Of a stretch of 21,744 nucleotides of DNA, positions 16,201 to 21,744 are shown in pieces. The DNA lies in contig DATAEK010000197.1 in assembly GCA_036258055.1 (NCBI GenBank), positions 1 through 21,744 of the forward strand. The letters are read 5' to 3'. The notes beneath the pieces were generated by a model. It did no database searches and had not been told where the DNA came from. It worked only from the letters and a program-made list of their open reading frames with translations. The translations under genes were made by a program, and so were the position numbers. Source of the stretch: DATAEK01 sp036258055. GTDB taxonomy: Bacteria > Acidobacteriota > Vicinamibacteria > Vicinamibacterales > 2-12-FULL-66-21. How positions within the stretch are numbered: position 1 is the first letter of the stretch; every line of letters begins with the position of its first letter.

Positions 16201-16688
16201 GGATCGAGCTTGGCGATTCCGCACGCGGCATTCAGGAGATCGCCGAGGGGCTCGCGGCGCACGCCTTGACGAACTCGACGCTCCTCCGGCCCTACTATCT
16301 GGTGTTGTATGCGGGAGCACTTCTCCGCGCCCAGCGATGGGCGGACGCTCAGCGTATCCTCGACGAATCGGCAACCGTGGCGGGCGCGACAGGTCAGCAC
16401 GCGTACGATGCCGAGCACGCGAGGATTCAGGCCACGTTGCTCGTCCGGCAGGGGATCAGGACTCCGGACGCGGAGCGCTGGTTCGCCAAATCACTCGCCA
16501 TCTCACGCAGCCAGGGAGCGCGATGGCTCGAGCTGCGCGCGGCGCGCGCGTACGCCGACTTCCTCGTTCACGCGAGCCGCCCGGCCGACGCCCGCAATGT
16601 GCTCGAGCCAATCGTTTCGTGGTTCACGGAAGGACAGCGAACGCTCGACTACGCGTATGCGGAGGGGTTGCTGAAGACGATCACTTGA
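13236..16688 (+). CDS. Ser/Thr protein kinase with AAA/NTPase module and TPR-like tail
   Basis: The 1150-residue cytosolic product resembles PknK-type kinases. The N-terminal kinase domain (about 8-260) is complete: Gly-rich loop GAGGMGEVY, Lys41 in VAVK, catalytic Asp133 in HRDIKPEN, DFG Asp151 and an APEQ motif near 185. An NTPase module follows, starting DVVGRERELDAL (about 299), with Walker A GEAGMGKTT at 329-337 and Walker B VVLCFDD at 446-452. The region from about 690 to the end is helical and TPR-like. There is no transmembrane segment or DNA-binding domain. The GTG at 13236 has GAGG 8 nt upstream; GTG 13227 is an alternative. It is presumably a multi-input signalling hub; substrates are unknown. 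It ends next to the second heptamer array. Confidence 0.93.
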   Translation: MNVPAGTRIGPYEILSQLGAGGMGEVYRAADSRLGRDVAVKMIRRALVHDETALDRLLREATLASSLNHPNIVTIYETGVVGHDRYVAMELIDGATLREVANQGIELSRIVSIARQIAEALAVAHAAQIIHRDIKPENVMVRPDGYVKLLDFGLARLQPDALAAGSTTAGTDAGLILGTIGYMAPEQARGEKVTPEADVFALGVLLYELVTGRHPFIAASPMGTLHALMWETPEPPSLLNPELPRPLDQLILEALQKDPKLRPGASEVMFRLNLAHDSGVAAALSSVTVLPRKMSAPQDVVGRERELDALIHEFEAADRGKGRLVLVSGEAGMGKTTLVDAFVRQLEEGGSPVRVGRGRCSERLAGSEAYLPVLEVLDSMQRHEHLGSISRLIRALAPSWYVQIMPPSPNDSSAARLAAETVGGSQERLKREIAALFEEVARLQPVVLCFDDMHWADPSTTDLLGYLARRLAESRILIVVTSRPSELAQARHPFLPLKLDLVAHGLCREIAPSYLDVEQIVRYVALQFPDHDFPAGFAQLIHDRTDGNPLFMSELLRELRRRQIVRQEDGRWIVEEDLRRLESELPESVRSLIQRKVDALDDPDRRLLAAASVQGVDFDSALVASVLQLPDDDVEDRLERLEREHALVRFVDEHENADRSLTVRYRFAHHVYHNAFYDSLRATRRVALSRGVADVLIRRTGDQPGERAADIAILFEAARDNIRAAEYWNRAAQAAARLYAHDETAQLAQRGLALLQNEPESQARAAAELGLQMTYGLAIKTSQGYAVPAVGEAYARARELCRQVDDPARVIPVLIGLAAHHVVSGDIRASHDVSLEMLGLFERLGDPHLQMIGLWSVGAALFHLGELEASHDHLARALELYDPAFHTPRVWQTGIEPGIFCRCEISRTLTMLGYPEQGIVQASQAVAQARAIDHPQPLAFALLFEIFAHLALRSPAAVMTTFDELSTVCTAHGIAQELQWAVPLRARARIELGDSARGIQEIAEGLAAHALTNSTLLRPYYLVLYAGALLRAQRWADAQRILDESATVAGATGQHAYDAEHARIQATLLVRQGIRTPDAERWFAKSLAISRSQGARWLELRAARAYADFLVHASRPADARNVLEPIVSWFTEGQRTLDYAYAEGLLKTIT

Positions 16689-16693
16689 TGGAT

Positions 16694-16771
16694 GTCAGTC
16701 GATGGTCGGGAGTCGGTGGTCGGGAGCCGGTGGTCGGTAGTCACCGTCGGCAGCACAGTCGGAAGTCGCTA
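16694..16771. repeat. Second heptamer repeat array (GTCGGnR family)
   Basis: Seven-base units GTCGATG, GTCGGGA, GTCGGTG, GTCGGGA, GCCGGTG and GTCGGTA run contiguously from 16698 to 16739. Spaced copies follow at 16746-16752, 16758-16764 and 16765-16771. The array fills most of the gap between the convergent kinase and ADOP genes. The first array contains GTCGGCA and ATCGGCA units, so the two arrays appear to belong to one degenerate RTCnnnR family. The remaining 16772-16865 holds nothing I can assign. Confidence 0.75.
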
Positions 16772-16865
16772 GCCAAGCCTCACGCAGCGCGCGGCTCGAA
16801 GCCACACCAAGGTCAACGAACGTTACTTCGGGCCAGCTGTACAAGCCACTCGGCTTCCAACTGAC

Positions 16866-19307
16866 TCATTCACTCCTGAGCGCCACCAGCGGATCCACCC
16901 GCGCGGCGCGTCGGGCAGGCAACGCGCAGGCAGCCAGGATGACCATGGCAAGGAGGAGTGGGACGACGATGTAGGTCAGCGGATCCGTTGTGCTCACGCC
17001 GAACAACAGTCCTTTGAGGAGGCGGGTGGCGGCAAACGCGGTGGCCAGCCCGCCAAGCATTCCGAACAGACCGACCGACGCGGCTTCCCGAAGAACGAGC
17101 CGCATCATGTCCGCGGGGCTTGCGCCAAGTGCCATGCGAACCCCGATCTCGGGTACGCGGTCGCGAACCATCTGCGAAAGCAATCCGTAGAGGCCGAGGG
17201 CAGCGAGCAGCAGTGCAGCGGCGGCGAACCCGACGAGCGCGCTGCGGACGATGCGCCGATCCCGCGTGTCCTTCGCCTGAAGGTCGGCCATCGTCGTGGC
17301 GTTGTAGATCGGCAGATCCGGATCGAGCTCGCGAACCACCGCGCGAACGTCAGGTAGAGCCGATGCCGCTTCGCCTGGACGGCGCACGACGACGAAGAGT
17401 CCACCTGTCGAGCGCTGTCCGTAGGGCACGTAGAGCTGCGGCTCTGCGGCTTTGTCGAGACGGCGATCGCGCACGTCTCCGACCACGCCCACGATCTCGC
17501 GCCAGCTGCGAGCGCCCGGCCCGCCTTCGAAATCGATGCGCTGACCGATCGGATCCACACCAGGAAAGTAGCGTGCGGCGAGCGCTTCGCTGACGATCGC
17601 GACGGCGGGTCTGTCCGCGGAATCGCGAGCGTCGAAGAGCCGCCCTCGCGTCAACGGAATGCCGAGCGTCGGGAAGTACGTGGGCGAAGCCGACCAGAGC
17701 TCCGCGTGCGGAAGGTTCTCGGCGCGGTCAACGGGACGGCCGTCGATCTCGAACGTGCCGCTGTTGCTCGAGCCGCCGAGCGGCAGTTCCGACACGACCC
17801 CGGCGGACAGGATGCCCGATCGCCCGGCTGAGCGGCTCACGATTTGATCGACCAGTTGACTCCGGGTGACGGCCTGCGTGTACCGGGTCCGCGGGAGCTG
17901 AAGCTGCGCCGCCAGCACACCGTCGCTCGTGAAGCCGAGCGGCGTGCTGTACAGACGGGAGACGCTGCGAACCAGGAGTCCTCCGCCAATGAGCAGCGTC
18001 AGCGCGATTGCGGTCTGAAACACGATGAGGACACGGCGAACCGTCGCAACCTCTCGCGACGCACCGGACTGCTTCGCGGTCTTCAGCCACGTCATCGGGT
18101 CGGCGCGGCGGGCCTGCCGCGACGGCACGAAGCCGATTGCGCACGCGAGCACGGCCATCGCTCCAACCGCACACGCGACAACGAAGGCGTCGATCGCGAT
18201 CGGACGAGCGCGGGGCAGCGCGACCGGATCGATTTGCGCGATCGCCGACGTCGCCAGCCATGCCAGCGTCAGGCCGAGGGCACCCGCGGCTGACACGAGA
18301 ACTGCGGACTCCGCCATGAACTGGCCAACCAGGCGGCGTGGGCTTGCGCCGAGCGCGGCCCGTGTCGACAGTTCCCGGCGCCGCCCCGCCGCCCGCGTCA
18401 GCAACAGGCTGGCGACGTTGGTCGCCGCGACGACGAGCAGCAACACGACAGCCACGAACACAATCACCAGCGCGGGTTTGATCTGTCCGAACGCTTCCTG
18501 CTGAAGTGGCACGAGCCGCACCCCGAAGCCGCTGGCTTCGGTGTAGCGCTTCGGAAATCGTCCACGCAGGGTGGCGATGAGGCTGTTGATATCCGCCTGC
18601 GCCTGGTCTGTCGTCACGTCACCGCGCAGGCGGGCGTACACGTCAAGGAACTCGCTCCCCCGGTTGTCGTCAGCGACGCGGGCGGGCGTCAGCGCGAACG
18701 GCGCCCACAGCTCGCCCTGGGCGTCGCGGCCGTACGCCCGTCCCCACTCGAATCCCGGCGGCGTGATGCCGACCACCTCGTACGGCTCGCCGTTCAGTCG
18801 CAGCGTCGAGCCGACGACGCCGGCGGCGCCGCCGAAGCGCCGTTGCCAGAGCCCGTGACTGATGACGACCACGCGATCGCGGCCGGGTGTTTCCTCGTCG
18901 GCCAGGAACACGCGTCCTGTGACGGCGTCGACGCCGAGCGTCGAGAAGAAGTCGGCCGAGACCAGCAGCCCGCGCAGGCGTTCGGGCTCGCCGGCCCCGG
19001 TCAGGTTGGCGTTCCAGGGCATCGCGGCGGACACGGACTCGAACGAGCGCGTGCTGCGCCGGTAGTCGAGGAAGAGCGGCGGCGAGCTCGCGGCGCGCAT
19101 GTTGCGGTAGTCGTGACTCAGGAAGAGGACCCGGCCCGGCTCGCGAAACGGCAGCGGCTGGAGAACGCTGGCGTTCAGGACGCTGAAGGCCGTCACGCTT
19201 GCGGCGAGCGCGATTCCCAGCGTGACGATCACGATTGCCGAAAGCAAAGGCGCCGTACGCAGGGCGCGAAGGCCCTCGCGCAGGTTCTGCTTCGTGCGGT
19301 CCAACAT
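16866..19307 (-). CDS. ADOP-family (MacB-like) duplicated ABC permease
   Basis: The 813-residue membrane protein is built from two homologous halves. Each has one N-terminal helix, a large periplasmic MacB-type core domain, and three C-terminal helices (eight in all). The first halves' hallmarks are LREGLRALR, a helix near 21-43, VVGITPPGFEWG, and the helices from ALVIVFVAVVLLLVVAATN. The second half begins RRVLIVFQTAIALTLLIGGG and ends with RMALGASPADMM and ARVDPLVALRSE. Such orphan permeases are abundant in Acidobacteriota and usually lack an adjacent ATPase, as here; substrate and partner ATPase are unknown. I chose ATG 19305-19307, preceded by GGAGG at 9 nt; starts at 19316 and 19370 are possible. 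A 102 bp gap separates it from yjbQ. Confidence 0.92.
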   Translation of the reverse strand: MLDRTKQNLREGLRALRTAPLLSAIVIVTLGIALAASVTAFSVLNASVLQPLPFREPGRVLFLSHDYRNMRAASSPPLFLDYRRSTRSFESVSAAMPWNANLTGAGEPERLRGLLVSADFFSTLGVDAVTGRVFLADEETPGRDRVVVISHGLWQRRFGGAAGVVGSTLRLNGEPYEVVGITPPGFEWGRAYGRDAQGELWAPFALTPARVADDNRGSEFLDVYARLRGDVTTDQAQADINSLIATLRGRFPKRYTEASGFGVRLVPLQQEAFGQIKPALVIVFVAVVLLLVVAATNVASLLLTRAAGRRRELSTRAALGASPRRLVGQFMAESAVLVSAAGALGLTLAWLATSAIAQIDPVALPRARPIAIDAFVVACAVGAMAVLACAIGFVPSRQARRADPMTWLKTAKQSGASREVATVRRVLIVFQTAIALTLLIGGGLLVRSVSRLYSTPLGFTSDGVLAAQLQLPRTRYTQAVTRSQLVDQIVSRSAGRSGILSAGVVSELPLGGSSNSGTFEIDGRPVDRAENLPHAELWSASPTYFPTLGIPLTRGRLFDARDSADRPAVAIVSEALAARYFPGVDPIGQRIDFEGGPGARSWREIVGVVGDVRDRRLDKAAEPQLYVPYGQRSTGGLFVVVRRPGEAASALPDVRAVVRELDPDLPIYNATTMADLQAKDTRDRRIVRSALVGFAAAALLLAALGLYGLLSQMVRDRVPEIGVRMALGASPADMMRLVLREAASVGLFGMLGGLATAFAATRLLKGLLFGVSTTDPLTYIVVPLLLAMVILAACALPARRAARVDPLVALRSE

Positions 19308-19409
19308 CACTCGCATCCTCCCGCGCCGGCGTGGCGCGAACAACAGCGATTGGATGCGCAAAGCCCGCAAAAGGTTGATTCGGCAGCGTCCGGCCTCCGT
19401 CGGACCCGT

Positions 19410-19826
19410 CTACTCCCCCACCATCTGCACCACCACTTCTCGCTTCCGCGGCCGCGTGTCGAATTCGATCAACATGATCTGCTGCCAGGTGCCGAGGGCG
19501 AGTGCCCCACCGACGATGGGAATGGTGAGCGAAGGCCCGAGGAGCGCAGCGCGGACGTGGCTGGAACCGTTGTCATCGCCCCAGCGCAGATGATGCCGGT
19601 AGTCCGCCGCGCGCGGTGCAAGCTGATCGAACAGGCGGTTCAGGTCCGCGACCGCGCCCGGTTCGAACTCAATCGTCGTCATCGCGGCGGTCGACCCAAC
19701 GACGAACGCCGTCACGATGCCGGCTTGAACACCGGATTGCGTGACAGCGTCCGCGATTCGCTGTGTGAGGTCGTGGGCATCACCCTGACCCTTGGTTGAA
19801 ATCGCGATCGTGTCGGAGCGAACCAT
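19410..19826 (-). CDS. YjbQ/UPF0047 family protein
   Basis: The 138-residue product matches the small, highly conserved YjbQ family over its full length. Visible signatures are VVGSTAAMTTIEFEPG, the HHLRWGDDNGSSHVRAALLG segment with likely metal-binding His residues, and the closing GTWQQIMLIEFDTRPRKR. E. coli YjbQ has weak thiamine-phosphate synthase activity and the family is sometimes labelled so; the real physiological reaction is unclear, and I see no thiamine genes nearby. The ATG at 19824-19826 gives the usual family length. It lies upstream of the ADOP gene on the same strand and is divergent from tRNA-Thr. Confidence 0.93.
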   Translation of the reverse strand: MVRSDTIAISTKGQGDAHDLTQRIADAVTQSGVQAGIVTAFVVGSTAAMTTIEFEPGAVADLNRLFDQLAPRAADYRHHLRWGDDNGSSHVRAALLGPSLTIPIVGGALALGTWQQIMLIEFDTRPRKREVVVQMVGE

Positions 19827-19884
19827 GCCCCAGCGTAACCGAGGGCTCGCCTGCCGGCGATCGCGGCGGTCGAGACGCCGACTG

Positions 19885-19893
19885 TGCTACACT
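19885..19893 (+). promoter_or_regulatory. Probable tRNA-Thr promoter (extended -10)
   Basis: TGCTACACT is an extended -10 match about 37 bp before the tRNA 5' end, a suitable distance for a short tRNA leader. No clear -35 is visible, as is usual for extended -10 promoters. Confidence 0.45.
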
Positions 19894-19929
19894 TCCGAGG
19901 TTGCCCTGACGGGTAATTCCCTCCGCCGT

Positions 19930-20005
19930 GCCGGCGTAGCTCAGTTGGTAGAGCAGCTGATTCGTAATCAGCAGGTCGTCGGTTCAAGTCCGACCGCCGG
20001 CTCCA
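19930..20005 (+). tRNA. tRNA-Thr(CGT)
   Basis: The 76 nt cloverleaf folds fully. The acceptor GCCGGCG pairs with CGCCGGC. The D-arm is GCTC/GAGC. The anticodon stem GCTGA/TCAGC holds the loop TTCGTAA, with anticodon CGT at 19963-19965 (reads ACG, Thr). The T-arm is GTCGG/CCGAC with TTCAAGT. The CCA end is encoded (20003-20005). An integrase gene lies just beyond its 3' end, so the tRNA 3' half is the probable attachment site of the element to the right. Confidence 0.97.
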
Positions 20006-20020
20006 GAAAATCTAATAAAT
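19963..20020. other. Candidate attachment site at the tRNA 3' end
   Basis: Tyrosine integrases of genomic islands commonly recombine within the anticodon-to-3' half of tRNA genes, restoring the tRNA. Here the integrase gene sits 76 bp past an intact tRNA-Thr, and base composition drops immediately after the CCA (from about 20006). The exact core cannot be drawn because the matching copy lies outside the window. Confidence 0.5.
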
Positions 20021-20059
20021 TCAACGATTCTGGATGGCGTTGACCTGCCTGGGCGGGTT

Positions 20060-20081
20060 TGACAGCCAAACTGACAGCCAA
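20060..20081. repeat. Direct repeat pair TGACAGCCAA beside the integrase
   Basis: TGACAGCCAA occurs at 20060-20069 and again at 20072-20081, a 12 bp period, between the tRNA and the integrase stop codon. Position and geometry fit integrase arm-type binding sites; function is inferred. Confidence 0.55.
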
Positions 20082-21257
20082 TCACTTTCGACGCGCCTTC
20101 GCAGCCTTGAGGAGAGCATCCATCTGCTGGGCCGCTTCGCGCTGCAATACGGGGGCGACGTGCGAGTAGAGGTCCATCGTCACTCTGATTTCGGAGTGTC
20201 CGAGGAGGTCGGCCACGACACGCGGCTGCACCTTCCGATACAACAGCAACGACGCCGTCGTGTGTCGGAGGTCGTGAAAGCGTCGAACGGGCAGACCGGC
20301 GTTCCTGAGCATCCGCTTGAAATCCCTCGTCACGTTTACTCCGTCGAGCGGTCTGCCCGTTCGCGTAGTAAAAACCAAACCATGCTCTTCCCAGTCTCCA
20401 CCCGCGACAAGACGCTGTTCAAGTTGCGCCTTTCGATGTTTTCGCAGCGCCTTGACAACATCGTCTGCAAGCGCAAAAGTGCGGCGACTCTGCCTCGTTT
20501 TTGGCTCCACGAATTGCGGCTTTTTGTCCGCCCACTGCAGCGCCTGCCGAACTCGCAGCTCCTTGGCGTTGAGGTCAACGTCCTGCCATCGTAGGCCCAA
20601 TGCTTCACCCTGCCTCAACCCGTGGGTCAACGTCAGCACATACAGTGGCCCCAGTCGCTCCCTCTCGAAGGCCCGAAGGAGCTTGGGCATTTCCTCGACA
20701 GTGAACGGTTGGACCTCTCGCCTGACAACGCGCGGCGGGTCAACCAGCGCAGCGACATTTCTCGCTACCAGGCCCCACCGATGGGCCTGATTCAGCGCGC
20801 GGCGGAGCACCGCGCGAACAAGCTGCGCAGTTCGAGTTGAAAGGCCTTTTTCGATAATTCCGTTCAACACTTCCTGAACGTGCTGTGGCGTCAGCTTGGA
20901 CAGTTCAATCTTCCCAATCGCCGGAATCAGATGGTGTTTTGTCAACTGGGTATAGCTGATGTAAGTCTTCGGTCGCACTCGGGGTTTGGCTGCGTTGTTC
21001 AACCAGTTCGTCAGAAACTGCTCAACCGTCTGCCGCTCGACCATCACGGGCAACCCTTGCTGCTGTTCGCGCAGAGCCTTCTTCAGCTCCTCCTGCACTT
21101 CGCCACGAGTTTCGCCGTAAAACGTCTTCCGAACCCGCTTGCCGTTGCGGAACCCGACGTTCACGACGGCTGCAAAGCGACCATCCTTCCGTTCGTAAAT
21201 GCTCCCTTCGCCCCGCCCGCGCCTACGTTTCTTCGGTTTTTCTTTCGGTGTTTCCAT
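20082..21257 (-). CDS. Tyrosine recombinase (phage/island integrase)
   Basis: The enzyme integrates and excises the element by site-specific recombination. The 391-residue product has a basic N-terminus with an AP2-like arm-binding domain (about 15-65, GSIYERKDGRFAA), a SAM-like core-binding domain (about 75-165), and a C-terminal catalytic domain (about 185-391). The catalytic set is complete: Arg215 in HGLRQGE, Lys253, His328/Arg331 in HDLRHT, His354 in LGHSE and nucleophile Tyr364 in DLYSHV. I chose ATG 21255-21257, with GGGAGGA just upstream; an in-frame start at 21314 has no comparable site. It follows the excisionase gene by 68 bp, and its 3' end points at the tRNA. Confidence 0.96.
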   Translation of the reverse strand: METPKEKPKKRRRGRGEGSIYERKDGRFAAVVNVGFRNGKRVRKTFYGETRGEVQEELKKALREQQQGLPVMVERQTVEQFLTNWLNNAAKPRVRPKTYISYTQLTKHHLIPAIGKIELSKLTPQHVQEVLNGIIEKGLSTRTAQLVRAVLRRALNQAHRWGLVARNVAALVDPPRVVRREVQPFTVEEMPKLLRAFERERLGPLYVLTLTHGLRQGEALGLRWQDVDLNAKELRVRQALQWADKKPQFVEPKTRQSRRTFALADDVVKALRKHRKAQLEQRLVAGGDWEEHGLVFTTRTGRPLDGVNVTRDFKRMLRNAGLPVRRFHDLRHTTASLLLYRKVQPRVVADLLGHSEIRVTMDLYSHVAPVLQREAAQQMDALLKAAKARRK

Positions 21258-21325
21258 TGATTCCTCCCTTGTTCCGGGGGGCAAGCACGGCCCCGAGGTC
21301 CGTGCCGCCCCCACATCGCCACCCG

Positions 21326-21544
21326 CTACGCCGCTTTCTCGGTGTTCTCCTCAATCCAGTCGAGCAACCGCTGTCGTGGAACGCGAACTGCAGTCCCGAT
21401 GCGGACCACCGGCAGCTCCCCTGCGCCCATCATCTCGTAAACCTTCGTGCGCCCGAGGCCGAGCATCTTCGCCACTTCCTCGGCCTTCAATAAAAGGGGA
21501 GCGTCCTCGGACCTCACGTCAGCACGAATCTCAGGCTGTGACAT
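21326..21544 (-). CDS. Excisionase-type helix-turn-helix protein
   Basis: The 72-residue product is a MerR/excisionase-like winged-helix DNA-binding protein (HTH_17 type). The core LLLKAEEVAKMLGLGRTKVYEMM (recognition helix near 30-39) is followed by GELPVVRIGTAVRVPRQRLLDWIEE. Such proteins next to integrases usually steer recombination toward excision or regulate it. The ATG at 21542-21544 is preceded by a GGGGGAG-type site; an upstream ATG at 21610 lacks support. It lies directly upstream of the integrase gene on the same strand, and its start overlaps a short upstream reading frame by 14 bp. Confidence 0.88.
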   Translation of the reverse strand: MSQPEIRADVRSEDAPLLLKAEEVAKMLGLGRTKVYEMMGAGELPVVRIGTAVRVPRQRLLDWIEENTEKAA

Positions 21545-21629
21545 CCGCCCACTCCCCCGATGCAACCAACTCGGTCCTGATGTCCAACGCCGAGTCGAGC
21601 ACCGAACCACTCACACGGTCATCAATCAT
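21531..21629 (-). CDS. Small 32-residue protein upstream of the excisionase
   Basis: An ATG at 21627-21629 with AGGGAG 8 nt upstream opens a 32-residue frame starting MIDDRVSGSVLDSALDIR and ending ADVTA. It overlaps the excisionase start by 14 bp, which fits translational coupling. An in-frame GTG at 21687-21689, with AGGA 7 nt upstream, would extend it to 52 residues. I recognise no family. The Shine-Dalgarno and overlap favour a real gene, but short length leaves real doubt; it could be a leader peptide. Confidence 0.45.
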   Translation of the reverse strand: MIDDRVSGSVLDSALDIRTELVASGEWADVTA

Positions 21630-21692
21630 CGTCCAGTCTCCCTTCTCGTTGATTCCAACCGACGTTCCTCCGGTGTCGTGTTCGCCCACCCT

Positions 21693-21744
21693 TCAGTCCT
21701 GTATGTGTTTGACCTGTAGTTCTGCTACCTCCCTTCTGCAAGTG
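21693..21744 (-). CDS. C-terminal end of an unidentified gene (partial)
   Basis: The last codons read TCRREVAELQVKHIQD then TGA (21693-21695). The frame is open to the window edge, and its stop is 3 bp from the possible GTG start of the next small frame. Composition and tight spacing suggest the tail of an upstream operon gene, but 16 residues are too few to identify it. Confidence 0.3.
   Translation of the reverse strand, partial: TCRREVAELQVKHIQD

Larger units (their letters stand above)
20006..21744. mobile_element. Left (integrase) end of a tRNA-integrated element, incomplete
   Basis: The stretch holds a tyrosine integrase, an excisionase-like regulator and small overlapping reading frames, all on the minus strand, starting right after tRNA-Thr. 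It is visibly less GC-rich than the chromosome to the left. The layout is that of an integrative element or prophage remnant seen from its integrase end. The cargo and the distal attachment repeat are outside the window, so the element type cannot be decided. Confidence 0.75.

Noticed and set aside
16800..16865. Possible gene remnant before the ADOP stop
   Set aside because: A short open stretch can be read but it has no start, no family resemblance and no length.
18843..19799. 318-codon plus-strand open frame
   Set aside because: It lies antisense across the ADOP and yjbQ genes, both of which have strong family signatures.
19792..20043. Open frame reading through tRNA-Thr (contains AGVAQLVEQL)
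   Set aside because: This is the well-known false translation of a tRNA gene; the cloverleaf explains the sequence.

Overview
The window is GC-rich bacterial chromosome, most likely from an Acidobacteriota (Vicinamibacteria-like) genome. That placement is an inference. It rests on an 'acidobacterial duplicated orphan permease' (ADOP/MacB-like) with no adjacent ATPase, a BACON/DUF5666 lipoprotein next to an outer-membrane barrel, a very large Ser/Thr kinase-ATPase-TPR protein, and heptameric intergenic repeats. No marker gene here proves the taxonomy. Genes are densely packed, many starts are TTG or GTG, and no stretch of more than 300 bases lacks a gene.

Left part (1-8000), housekeeping. A degenerate heptamer repeat array (1-155) abuts the 3' end of a thymidine kinase gene (tdk), which follows the elongation factor P gene (efp) by 8 bp on the minus strand. 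Divergent from efp is an Hsp20 chaperone gene followed 16 bp later by a DegP/HtrA-type periplasmic protease gene. Facing these is a minus-strand run: uvrA (nucleotide excision repair), an exported HEAT-repeat protein, and a 3-methyladenine DNA glycosylase (base excision repair).

Middle (8000-16800), envelope and signalling. An RRM RNA-binding protein gene is followed by a membrane-anchored protein with an NTF2-like C-terminus. A minus-strand pair encodes a BACON-BACON-DUF5666 lipoprotein and an outer-membrane beta-barrel. Divergent from that pair is an exported endonuclease/exonuclease/phosphatase-fold protein, then a 1150-residue protein kinase with an ATPase module and a long helical-repeat tail. 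A second heptamer array (16694-16771) separates the kinase gene from the convergent ADOP permease gene.

Right part (16866-21744). The ADOP permease and a YjbQ/UPF0047 gene are on the minus strand. They are followed by tRNA-Thr(CGT) with an encoded CCA end. Directly beyond the tRNA 3' end the sequence becomes less GC-rich, and a tyrosine integrase, a MerR/excisionase-type helix-turn-helix protein and overlapping short reading frames follow on the minus strand. This is the integrase end of an element inserted at the tRNA gene. Its cargo lies beyond the right edge, so the part most likely to hold an undescribed system is not visible here.
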